Below, piece by piece: positions 45,415-53,095 of a stretch of 55,243 nucleotides of DNA. Origin of the DNA: Streptomyces naganishii JCM 4654. Its GTDB lineage: Bacteria; Actinomycetota; Actinomycetes; Streptomycetales; Streptomycetaceae. A program made the position numbers and the translations under genes. The stretch is taken from the NCBI RefSeq assembly GCF_014650575.1, contig NZ_BMVF01000030.1, positions 1 through 55,243 on the forward strand. Reading direction: 5' to 3'. Position 1 is the first letter of the stretch, and the number at the start of each line of letters is the position of its first letter. Below the pieces are notes generated by a model, which was given only the letters and a program-made list of their open reading frames with translations, was not told the origin of the DNA and ran no database searches.

Positions 45415-45711
45415 TTACCGTGTTGCCTGCTCGGCAACTGTTGTCCGCTCGACGTACTGGCGCAACGCCTTTGTGTCGAGCGCTCCCGGGGCGCGCAACG
45501 CCCGCGTGAACGCCCGGCGGCGCACCGCCTGGTCGAGACAGACCAGGGCGGGGTGTACGTACGCACCCCGGCCGGGCAGCGTACCGCGAGGATCAGGGAC
45601 GCACGCGTCCTTGATCGCCACGATCCGCAGCAGATCCGTCTTGGCCGCTCGCTCCCGGCACCCCACACAGGTGCGTTCAGGGCATGCGCGGGCCTGCGTC
45701 CGGCCAGACAC
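45415..45711 (-). CDS. YlxR (RnpM) family RNA-binding protein
   Basis: A 98-aa protein with the YlxR signature RTCVGCRERAAKTDLLRIV and the RGAYVHPALVCLDQAVRRRAF block. In Bacillus this family modulates RNase P and sits between nusA and infB, exactly as here. GGAGG lies about 11 nt before the GTG at 45709-45711. It is 150 bp before infB. Confidence 0.9.
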   Translation of the reverse strand: MSGRTQARACPERTCVGCRERAAKTDLLRIVAIKDACVPDPRGTLPGRGAYVHPALVCLDQAVRRRAFTRALRAPGALDTKALRQYVERTTVAEQATR

Positions 45712-45811
45712 CCTTAAGTCTACCTCCCCGTACGCACCTCACCCCTTTGGGGCAGGATTCGAACAGTTGCCGCGCAAAGCTGTCGTGATCTCAGCGGTGC
45801 GCGGCCTGGAT

Positions 45812-46810
45812 CTATTCCCCCGCGCCGGCGGCGGCCTGCTCGGTGTCCGGGCGGATGTCGATGCGCCAGCCGGTGAGCCGGGCGGCGAGGCGGGCGTTCT
45901 GGCCCTCCTTGCCGATGGCGAGGGACAGCTGGTAGTCGGGAACGGTCACGCGGGCCGAACGGGTGGCCATGTCCACCACCTCGACCTTGGAGACGCGGGC
46001 CGGCGAGAGCGCGTTGGCCACCATCTCGGCCGGGTCGTCCGACCAGTCGACGATGTCGATCTTCTCGCCGTTCAGCTCGCCCATGACGTTGCGCACCCGG
46101 CCGCCCATGGGGCCGATGCAGGCGCCCTTGGCGTTCAGGCCCGAACGGGTGGAACGCACGGCGATCTTGGTGCGGTGACCGGCCTCGCGGGCGATGGCGG
46201 CGATCTCCACGGACCCGTCCGCGATCTCCGGGACCTCCAGCGCGAACAGCTTCTTCACCAGGTTGGGGTGGGTGCGCGACAGGGTCACGGACGGACCGCG
46301 TACGCCCTTCGCCACCCTGACGACGTACGACCGCAGCCGCATGCCGTGCGGGTAGGTCTCCCCCGGCACCTGCTCCTGCACCGGCAGGATGGCCTCGAGC
46401 CTGCCGATGTCGACGAGCACGTTCTTCGGGTCGCGGCCCTGCTGGACGACGCCGGTGACGATGTCGCCCTCGCGGCCGGCGTACTCGCCGAGCGTCGCGT
46501 CGTCCTCGGCGTCGCGCAGCCGCTGCAGGATGACCTGCTTGGCGGTGGTGGCGGCGATGCGGCCGAAGCCGGAGGGGGTGTCGTCGAACTCGCGGGGCTC
46601 CTGGCCCTCCTCGAGGTCCTCGGGGTCCTCCTTCGCCCACACGGTCACGTGCCCGGTCTCCCGGTTGAGCTCCACGCGCGCGTGGCGGCGGCTTCCCTCG
46701 GTGCGGTGGTAGGCGATGAGGAGGGCCGACTCGATCGCCTCGACCAGCAGGTCGAAGGAGATCTCCTTCTCCCGGACCAGACCCCGCAGGGCGCTCATGT
46801 CGATGTCCAC
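45812..46810 (-). CDS. nusA: Transcription termination/antitermination protein NusA
   Basis: A 332-aa RNA polymerase-associated factor. N-terminal RNAP-binding domain (residues 1-125), S1 domain (GDIVTGVVQQGRDPKNVLVDIG), then two KH domains (CIGPMGGRVRNVMGELNGEKID and LAIGKEGQNARLAARLTGWRID). It lacks the C-terminal acidic repeats of the E. coli protein, as in other actinobacteria. The GTG start lies two bases after the rimP stop, with GAGGAGG 7 nt upstream. The rrn leader at the other end of the window contains a boxA-type target for Nus factors. Confidence 0.96.
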   Translation of the reverse strand: MDIDMSALRGLVREKEISFDLLVEAIESALLIAYHRTEGSRRHARVELNRETGHVTVWAKEDPEDLEEGQEPREFDDTPSGFGRIAATTAKQVILQRLRDAEDDATLGEYAGREGDIVTGVVQQGRDPKNVLVDIGRLEAILPVQEQVPGETYPHGMRLRSYVVRVAKGVRGPSVTLSRTHPNLVKKLFALEVPEIADGSVEIAAIAREAGHRTKIAVRSTRSGLNAKGACIGPMGGRVRNVMGELNGEKIDIVDWSDDPAEMVANALSPARVSKVEVVDMATRSARVTVPDYQLSLAIGKEGQNARLAARLTGWRIDIRPDTEQAAAGAGE

Positions 46811-46812
46811 GG

Positions 46813-47310
46813 CTACGCCTCCTCTTCCTTCTTGTCCTTGCGGCTGAACTCGACCTGCACGCGCGCCCTGACGACGTCCGGGAAGCCGATCCTGCGGGTG
46901 GTCGCCCTGCGGCCCTTGACCCCGGGCACTTCCAGGTCCAGGCCCTCGTCGTCGACGCCGGTGATCCTGGCCACCAGCTCGTCGCCCTCGGCCAGCTGGA
47001 ACTTCACCAGCCGGCCCGTGGCGCGCACGTAGTGCCGGTGCTGGGTGAGGAGGCGCTCCGCGCCGGGGGTGCCGACCTCGAGGGTGTACTCGCCCTCGCC
47101 CATCGCGTCGGTCTCGTCGAGCCTCGCCGAGAGCGCGCGGCTCACATCGGCGATCCGGTCCAGGTCCGCTCCGGTGTCGGAGTCGACGACGACGCGCAGC
47201 ACCCGCTTGCGGCCGACCGCGTCCACGGCGATCTCTTCGAGGTCCAGTCCCTGGGAGGCGACGAGCGGTTCCAGGATCTCCCGCAGCCTCTCGCTCTGGG
47301 TGGTGCTCAT
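46813..47310 (-). CDS. rimP: Ribosome maturation factor RimP
   Basis: A 165-aa two-domain protein needed for 30S assembly. Family motifs: GLDLEEIAVDAVGRKRVLRV, then SRALSARLDE, YTLEVGTPGAERLL, followed by an SH3-like C-terminal domain. The ATG at 47308-47310 has GAGGAG 8 nt upstream. It is the first gene of the nusA-infB operon; a TACCCT (47377-47382) on the minus strand is a weak -10 candidate. Confidence 0.95.
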   Translation of the reverse strand: MSTTQSERLREILEPLVASQGLDLEEIAVDAVGRKRVLRVVVDSDTGADLDRIADVSRALSARLDETDAMGEGEYTLEVGTPGAERLLTQHRHYVRATGRLVKFQLAEGDELVARITGVDDEGLDLEVPGVKGRRATTRRIGFPDVVRARVQVEFSRKDKKEEEA

Positions 47311-47508
47311 CCGGGTGACTCCTCGGCCGCGTGTGCTGTTGTGGGATGGGTCGCGTGTCTGGTCAAAGGGTATCCGGTCCCGGGGGGTGTTGCCGTCCAC
47401 CTGGCCAGGGGTGGTGCCGCTGAGTGGTGCCCGTGGGGTGCGCGGGTACCGTGATCACGGGCGAGTCGCCCCTCCCGCATCGTTCGTACGCACCCGAGGA
47501 CGTCTGCC

Positions 47509-48162
47509 GTGCCGTACCCCCCATTCACGCGGGCCCTCGCAGGGCCGCGCAGAAGGAGCCTGCTCGCCTCGGCCGCGGGGGCCGCCCTGCTCGCGGGCTG
47601 CTCCGCAGGATCCGAGGACTCCGGCGGCACGGGCGGCGGCCCGTCGCCCGCCGACCGGGTGCGCGCGGCGGCGGCCGGCGACAGCCAGGCGCTGGCGCGG
47701 CGCTACGACGCGGTGGCCGCCGCCCATCCCGACCTCGCCGAGCGGCTCCGCCCGCTGCGGGCGCAGGTCGCGGCCCACGCGAAGGCGTTCGGCGGGACGA
47801 CGGCGCCGGCCGGCACGGCCTCGCCGGACGCGGAACCCTCGCGAGCCCGGGCGGGCTCCGAGGCATCGCCGGCCGGCTCGCCCCCTGGATCCGGTCCGGG
47901 CTCGGCGCCGGGCTCCCCCGGGAGCGGGCTCGGTACGCCCGCGGGCGCGGGCGCCGGGGTGGCAAACGGGGGTTCCTCTACTGGAGCCGTGCCCCGCAAG
48001 GCCAAGGACGCCCTGGCCGAACTGGCCGCCGCCGAGCGGGCGTTGGCCGATCGGCGGGCGGCGGTGCTGGAACAGGTGCCGGGGGAGCTGGCGCGGTTGC
48101 TGGCCTCCGTGGCGGCGGCCGGGGCCGCGCACGCGTACCTGCTGACGGAGGGCGGTCGATGA
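47509..48162 (+). CDS. Lipoprotein paired with a DUF4439 protein
   Basis: A 217-aa exported lipoprotein: the N-terminus has Arg-rich PRRRSLLAS, a hydrophobic stretch and the lipobox LLAGC with Cys31. The RRR before the hydrophobic core could make this a Tat-exported lipoprotein, but the consensus is incomplete. A Ser/Gly/Pro-rich linker (about residues 100-155) leads to a helical C-terminus. GTG start with GAGG 9 nt upstream. It overlaps the next gene by four bases (ATGA) and is divergent from rimP. Confidence 0.8.
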   Translation: MPYPPFTRALAGPRRRSLLASAAGAALLAGCSAGSEDSGGTGGGPSPADRVRAAAAGDSQALARRYDAVAAAHPDLAERLRPLRAQVAAHAKAFGGTTAPAGTASPDAEPSRARAGSEASPAGSPPGSGPGSAPGSPGSGLGTPAGAGAGVANGGSSTGAVPRKAKDALAELAAAERALADRRAAVLEQVPGELARLLASVAAAGAAHAYLLTEGGR

Positions 48163-48629
48163 GCGGGACGGCGGAACAGCGGCTGAAGGCGCTCCAGGCC
48201 GCGCTCGCGGCGGAGCACGCGGCGGTCTACGGCTACGGGGTCGTCGGCGGCCGCGTCGGCGAGGTGCGGCGCGCGGAGGCCCGGGCGGCGTACGACGCAC
48301 ACCGGGCGCGCCGGGACGCCCTCGCGCGCGAGGTGCGGGGCCTCGGCGAGCGACCGGTGGCCGCGGCGGCCGCCTACGCGCTGCCGTTCCCGGTGCCGGA
48401 CTCCGCGGCGGCGGTGCGGTTCGCGGCCCTGCTGGAGGACCGCGTGGCCGGGGTCTACTCGGACCTGGTGCGGGCCACCGGGGGCGGGCGGCGGACCGAG
48501 GCGGCGGCAGCGCTGCGGGAGGCGGCGGTCCGGGCGGTGCGCTGGAGCGGCGAGAGCGTAGCCTTCCCTGGTCTCGCCGAGCGGGCGGAGGCGGCGACGG
48601 GCTCGCCGTCCCCGGCGCCCACGGCCTGA
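48159..48629 (+). CDS. Ferritin-like DUF4439 protein
   Basis: A 156-aa helical protein with the DUF4439 pattern: LQAALAAEHAAVYGYGVVGG near the N-terminus, AAYDAHRARRDAL, and a C-terminal RFAALLEDRVAGVYSDLV. The Glu-x-x-Ala...Tyr and His spacing resembles a ferritin-like four-helix bundle, though metal binding is not assured. Translational coupling to the upstream lipoprotein gene indicates joint function. Confidence 0.82.
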   Translation: MSGTAEQRLKALQAALAAEHAAVYGYGVVGGRVGEVRRAEARAAYDAHRARRDALAREVRGLGERPVAAAAAYALPFPVPDSAAAVRFAALLEDRVAGVYSDLVRATGGGRRTEAAAALREAAVRAVRWSGESVAFPGLAERAEAATGSPSPAPTA

Positions 48630-48725
48630 GAAGGGCGGCACCCGGAGCACCAGGGAGGTCGGGCACACCGCGTACGGCGACATCGCAACCGCGTCCAGGA
48701 GGACCAGGAAGGAACGGACTCGCGC

Positions 48726-49625
48726 ATGGCTTTCGAACCGCCGCGGCGCTTGGTGCGGGCACTCGGTGAGACGGCACCGGACGGCGACGACTGGCTGGAG
48801 AGGCTGCCCGGACTGGAGCGGGAGGCGGTCCAGTCGTACGCGCTGACCGTCGAGCGGGTGCAGGTGCCCGGCGGGCGCAGCAGCCTGGTGGTGCTGGTGC
48901 GTACGGCGGACGGCACGCCCGCCGTGCTGAAGCTCGCCCCGCCGAGGGCACGGCCGGGCAGCGAGCGGGCCGCGCTCGCGCACTGGGGCGGGCGAGGCGC
49001 CGTACAGCTGCTTGAGCCGGAGACCCCCGAGGGCGTGCTGCTGCTGGAGCGTCTGCACCCCGACGTGTCGGTGCGGTCGCTGCCGGAGGCGCGGGCGCTG
49101 CTGGAGGCGGCGGGGACACTGCGCAGGCTGTGGGTCGAGCCGCCGGACTCGTACCCCTTCGAGACGGTCGCCGAGCGCACGGGGCGGCAGGCGGAGGCGA
49201 TGCGGGCGGGCGCGGACGCCGACGCGGAGGTGGCGCCGCTGGCGCGGGCCGCGCTCACGGCGCGCGAGGAGCTGCTGGCCGCGCCGCCCGAGCCGCGGCT
49301 GCTGCACGGCACGTTCCGGCAGAGCAAGGTGCTGGCCGGCGACCGCGTGCCGTGGCTGGCCGTGGGGCCCGACCCGGTGGTGGGCGATCCGGCCTTCGAC
49401 CTGGCGCGGCTGGTCCGCGACCGCGTGGAGGACCTGATCGCCTCCCCGTCCGGGCCGGCCGTCACCCGCCGCCGCGTCAAACGCCTCGCGGAGTCCCTGG
49501 AGGTGGACCAGGAACGGCTGCGCGGCTGGACCCTGTTCCGCGCCGCGGAATCGGGCCTGCGGGCCCTGCGGGTGGGCCGTCCCCGGGACGCCGAACTCCT
49601 CCTGGAGTTCGCCACCTGGCTCTGA
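48726..49625 (+). CDS. Aminoglycoside-phosphotransferase-like pseudokinase
   Basis: A 299-aa kinase-fold protein closest in pattern to the aminoglycoside/hydroxyurea 6-kinase family. The ATP lysine is in AVLKLAPP (Lys69), and the C-terminal PDPVVGDPAFDLARLVRDR block is the family hallmark. The catalytic loop, normally HGDxxxxN, reads HGTFRQSK (residues 194-201), and the usual metal-binding Asp of LAIDP is Gly214 in LAVGPDP. Loss of these three positions suggests no phosphotransfer. AGGAAGGA lies upstream of the ATG. It converges on proS with 24 bp between the stops. Confidence 0.82.
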   Translation: MAFEPPRRLVRALGETAPDGDDWLERLPGLEREAVQSYALTVERVQVPGGRSSLVVLVRTADGTPAVLKLAPPRARPGSERAALAHWGGRGAVQLLEPETPEGVLLLERLHPDVSVRSLPEARALLEAAGTLRRLWVEPPDSYPFETVAERTGRQAEAMRAGADADAEVAPLARAALTAREELLAAPPEPRLLHGTFRQSKVLAGDRVPWLAVGPDPVVGDPAFDLARLVRDRVEDLIASPSGPAVTRRRVKRLAESLEVDQERLRGWTLFRAAESGLRALRVGRPRDAELLLEFATWL

Positions 49626-49649
49626 CCTCCCGCCGGGCCCGCCGGACCC

Positions 49650-51350
49650 TTACGCCGTGAGGCGGGACAGCGCCTCGTCCGTGGTGATCTCCTCGCGCTC
49701 GCCGGTGCGGCGGTTCTTCAGCTCGACGACGCCCTCGGCCGCGCGGCGGCCGACGACGAGGATCTCGGGGACGCCGATGAGCTCCGCGTCGGTGAACTTC
49801 ACGCCCGGGGAGACGCCGGCCCGGTCGTCGACCAGGACGCGGACGCCGGCGTCGGCCAGCCGCTGGGAGAGCTCGAGCGCCAGCTCGGTCTGCAGGGCCT
49901 TGCCGGCGGCGACCACGTGGACGTCGGCCGGGGCGACCTCCTTGGACCACACCAGGCCCTTGTCGTCGGCGTGCTGCTCGGCCAGGGCCGCGACCGCTCG
50001 GGAGACGCCGATGCCGTAGGAGCCCATGGTGACGCGGACCGGCTTGCCGTTCTGGCCGAGCACGTCGAGCTTGAGGGCGTCGGTGTACTTGCGGCCCAGC
50101 TGGAAGATGTGGCCGATCTCGATGGCGCGGTCCAGCTTCAGGCCGGTGCCGCACTTGGGGCAGGGGTCGCCCTCCTGGACGACCACGACGTCGACGTACG
50201 CGTCGGCCTCGAAGTCGCGGCCGGCGACGACGTTCCTGGCGTGCGTGTGCTCCTTGTTGGCGCCGGTGATCCACGCCGTGCCCGGCGCCACGCGCGGGTC
50301 GGCGATGTACGTCACCTTGTCCAGGCCCTGCGGGCCGACGTAGCCGCGTACCAGGTCCGGGCGGCCGGCGAAGTCCGCCTCGGTGACCATCTCGACGAGC
50401 GCCGGCGCGAAGTGGGCCTCCACCTTCCCCATGTCGACCTCGCGGTCGCCGGGCACGCCCACGGCGACGATCTCGCCGTCCACCTTCACGAGGAGGTTCT
50501 TCAGGGTGGCCGAGGCGGGCACGCCCAGGGAGGCGGCCAGGGTCTCGATGGTGGGGGTGTCCGGGGTCGGGATCTCCTCGGCCGCGGGCACGCCGGAGCC
50601 GTCCACCGGCTTCAGCTCGTACGTGATCGCCTCGGTGTTGGCGGCGAAGTCGCAGTGGGGGCAGTCGGCGAAGGTGTCCTCGCCGGCCTCGGCCGGGGCG
50701 AGGAACTCCTCCGACTTCGAGCCGCCCATCGCGCCCGCGGTCGCCGCGCAGATGCGGTAGTCGAGGCCGAGGCGCTCGAAGATGCGCTGGTAGGCCTGGC
50801 GGTGCAGGGCGTAGGACTCGGCGAGGCCCTCGTCGCTGAGGTCGAAGGAGTAGGAGTCCTTCATCAGGAACTCGCGGCCACGCAGGATGCCGGCGCGGGG
50901 GCGGGCCTCGTCGCGGTACTTGGACTGGATCTGGTACAGGATCACCGGCAGGTCCTTGTAGGAGGACGCCTGGTCCTTCACCAGCAGGGTGAAGATCTCC
51001 TCGTGGGTGGGGCCGAGGAGGTAGTCGCCGCCCTTGCGGTCCTTGAGGCGGAACAGCTCGCCGCCGTACTCGTCCCAGCGGCCCGTCGCCTCGTAGGGCT
51101 CGCGGGGCAGCAGCGCCGGCAGCAGCACCTCCTGGGCGCCGATGGCGTCCATCTCCTCGCGGACGACGCGCTCGACGTTGGAGAGGACCTTCCTGCCCAG
51201 CGGCAGCCAGCTCCAGATGCCCGCGGCGGTGCGGCGGACGTATCCGGCGCGGACCAGCAGCTTGTGGCTGAGGACCTCGGCGTCGGCGGGGTCGTCGCGC
51301 AGCGTCTTGGCCAGCAAGTGGGACATGCGCTGGACCGGTGCGTTGGCCAT
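49650..51350 (-). CDS. proS: Prolyl-tRNA synthetase
   Basis: A 566-aa class II synthetase of bacterial type. Motif 2 region LLGPTHEEIFT, motif 1 region with LLPALLPREPYE, the INS editing domain (about residues 230-390) and the C-terminal anticodon-binding domain are present, with RVTMGSYGIGVSRAVAA as motif 3. CPHC and CPKCG pairs flank the insert. ATG start. It follows two GNAT genes on the same strand, 72 bp after the second. Confidence 0.96.
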   Translation of the reverse strand: MANAPVQRMSHLLAKTLRDDPADAEVLSHKLLVRAGYVRRTAAGIWSWLPLGRKVLSNVERVVREEMDAIGAQEVLLPALLPREPYEATGRWDEYGGELFRLKDRKGGDYLLGPTHEEIFTLLVKDQASSYKDLPVILYQIQSKYRDEARPRAGILRGREFLMKDSYSFDLSDEGLAESYALHRQAYQRIFERLGLDYRICAATAGAMGGSKSEEFLAPAEAGEDTFADCPHCDFAANTEAITYELKPVDGSGVPAAEEIPTPDTPTIETLAASLGVPASATLKNLLVKVDGEIVAVGVPGDREVDMGKVEAHFAPALVEMVTEADFAGRPDLVRGYVGPQGLDKVTYIADPRVAPGTAWITGANKEHTHARNVVAGRDFEADAYVDVVVVQEGDPCPKCGTGLKLDRAIEIGHIFQLGRKYTDALKLDVLGQNGKPVRVTMGSYGIGVSRAVAALAEQHADDKGLVWSKEVAPADVHVVAAGKALQTELALELSQRLADAGVRVLVDDRAGVSPGVKFTDAELIGVPEILVVGRRAAEGVVELKNRRTGEREEITTDEALSRLTA

Positions 51351-51422
51351 GGTTCTCGTACTCCTGCCGGATCGGGTGATGGCAAGGAGGTTAGCCGGGC
51401 GGGCTGCGGCTCGGGAAATCGG

Positions 51423-51992
51423 TCAACGCCTGCGCAGCGGCAGCGGGGCGCCCATCACGGCGTACGGCATCGGGGCGCTCGGGAAGAGCACCTGGCGGGC
51501 CAGATCCTCGTACCCGAGGGAGTGGTAGAGGCCGCGGGCGGGGCTGTCGGTGTCGATCGCGGAGAGGATCGAGCGGGGCTCGGCGGCGCCGTCGGTGATG
51601 GAGGTGATCAGGGCGCGCCCGATGCCGCGGTTCTGGTGGCGGGGGTGCACGTGCAGCTCGGTGATCACGAAGGAGCCGTCGAGCCAGTCGTCGTGGCCGC
51701 GGGCGCGCAGGTAGGGCTCGACGACGGTGGACCACCAGTGGGTGCGGTCGTTGGGCATGCCGTAGACGAAGCCGACCAGACGGCCCTCGGAGGTTGTGGC
51801 GCCGAGCGCGCGGGCGCCCGGGTACGTCATGTGGCGCAGCACGATCTGCCGGCGCACGGCGACCTCGTCGGCGCCGAGGCCGAAGGCCAGGGCCTGCACG
51901 GCGAGCGCCTCGTCGACGCGGGCGGGCAGGTCGAGGGGGCCGATCACGACGTCGTCGGTACGGCGGGGTGCGTGACCGGGGATGTGGGGCAT
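51423..51992 (-). CDS. GNAT family acetyltransferase
   Basis: A 189-aa single GNAT domain: VITELHVHPRHQNRGIGRALI carries the acetyl-CoA pyrophosphate loop (Q/RxxGxG/A), and RGLYHSLGYEDL closes the fold. The acceptor substrate is unknown. It lies between a two-domain GNAT gene and proS, all on one strand. Confidence 0.85.
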   Translation of the reverse strand: MPHIPGHAPRRTDDVVIGPLDLPARVDEALAVQALAFGLGADEVAVRRQIVLRHMTYPGARALGATTSEGRLVGFVYGMPNDRTHWWSTVVEPYLRARGHDDWLDGSFVITELHVHPRHQNRGIGRALITSITDGAAEPRSILSAIDTDSPARGLYHSLGYEDLARQVLFPSAPMPYAVMGAPLPLRRR

Positions 51993-52022
51993 GCCGGGGA
52001 GACTACCCGGCTCGCAGCGGCC

Positions 52023-52871
52023 TCAGAACAGCACGCTCATGAACGCGCCGACCTCCTGGAAGCCCACCCTCCGGTAGGTCCGGCGGGCCGGGGTGTTGAA
52101 GTCGTTGACGTACAGGCTCGCGACGGGAGCCACGTCGGCGAGCGCGTAGCGCAGCACCGCCGCCATCCCGGGGGCGGCCAGGCCGCGGCCGCGGTACTCG
52201 GGGGCGACCCACACGCCCTGGATCTGGCAGGCCCGGTCGGTGGCCGCGCCGATCTCGGCCTTGAACATCACCTTGCCGTGCTCGTCGAGGCGGGCGAAGG
52301 AGCGGCCGGAGCCGACGAGTTCGGCGACCCGGGCCTGGTAGAGCAGGCCGCCGTCGCCGGCCAGCGGGGAGACGCCGACCTCCTCGGTGAACATCGCCAC
52401 GCAGGCCGGCAGGATCGTCTCCATCTCGTCCTTGCGGATGCGGCGGACGTAGGGGTCGGGGGTGATGTCGGCGGACAGGCGGTCGGTGACCATGAGGGGC
52501 TGGTGGGCGCGGACCTCGCGGGCAGGGCCCCAGCTGGGCTCCAGCAGCCGCCACAGCTGGGCCGTGGAGTCGGCGGGGCCGACGATGGAGGAGCAGCGGC
52601 GGCCGGCCCGGCGCGCCCGGTCGGCGAAGGCGCGCACGGCGCGCGGGCCGGCGCAGATCGGCACGAGGTTGGCGCCCGCGTAGCACAGCGAGGTGAGCAT
52701 TCCGGCCTCGTACCAGCCCCACATCTCGCCGCCGAGCCGCCACGGGTCGAGCCCGGCGACCTGTACGCGGGACGTCACGAAGGCGTTCGCGACGGGCTCG
52801 CGGTCGAGGACCGCGAGCGCGGCGTCGAGGTCACTCGGTTCGAGCACCCGTGAGGTGGTCTGCGTCAACAC
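52023..52871 (-). CDS. Two-domain GNAT acetyltransferase (DUF4081 type)
   Basis: A 282-aa protein with an N-terminal DUF4081-like half (VLDREPVANAFVTSRVQVAGL ... WGWYEAGMLTSLCYAGANLVP) and a C-terminal GNAT domain with QIQGVWVAPEYRGRGLAAPG as the acetyl-CoA loop and YVNDFNTPARRTYRRVGFQ. This architecture is common next to proS in Streptomyces, where its target is not established. Confidence 0.85.
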   Translation of the reverse strand: MLTQTTSRVLEPSDLDAALAVLDREPVANAFVTSRVQVAGLDPWRLGGEMWGWYEAGMLTSLCYAGANLVPICAGPRAVRAFADRARRAGRRCSSIVGPADSTAQLWRLLEPSWGPAREVRAHQPLMVTDRLSADITPDPYVRRIRKDEMETILPACVAMFTEEVGVSPLAGDGGLLYQARVAELVGSGRSFARLDEHGKVMFKAEIGAATDRACQIQGVWVAPEYRGRGLAAPGMAAVLRYALADVAPVASLYVNDFNTPARRTYRRVGFQEVGAFMSVLF

Positions 52872-53095
52872 GTGCGGGGGCCTTCACGCTGGGGGTTTGG
52901 CTGGTCTCCGCACTGTACCCGCCGAATCTGAGCGGCGCCGCCCCCCGGGGAGGCCCCCGAAAGCCTCCCGGGCACCCGGCTCGTAGCGGGGACATGGGAC
53001 GTCCGGCGGGGGCGCCACGGTGCACTGGGGGAGAGCGCGCAGGACAAACCGGACAGAATGGTGTGGTACCCAGCGTCGAGGGTTTCGGGAGAGCG

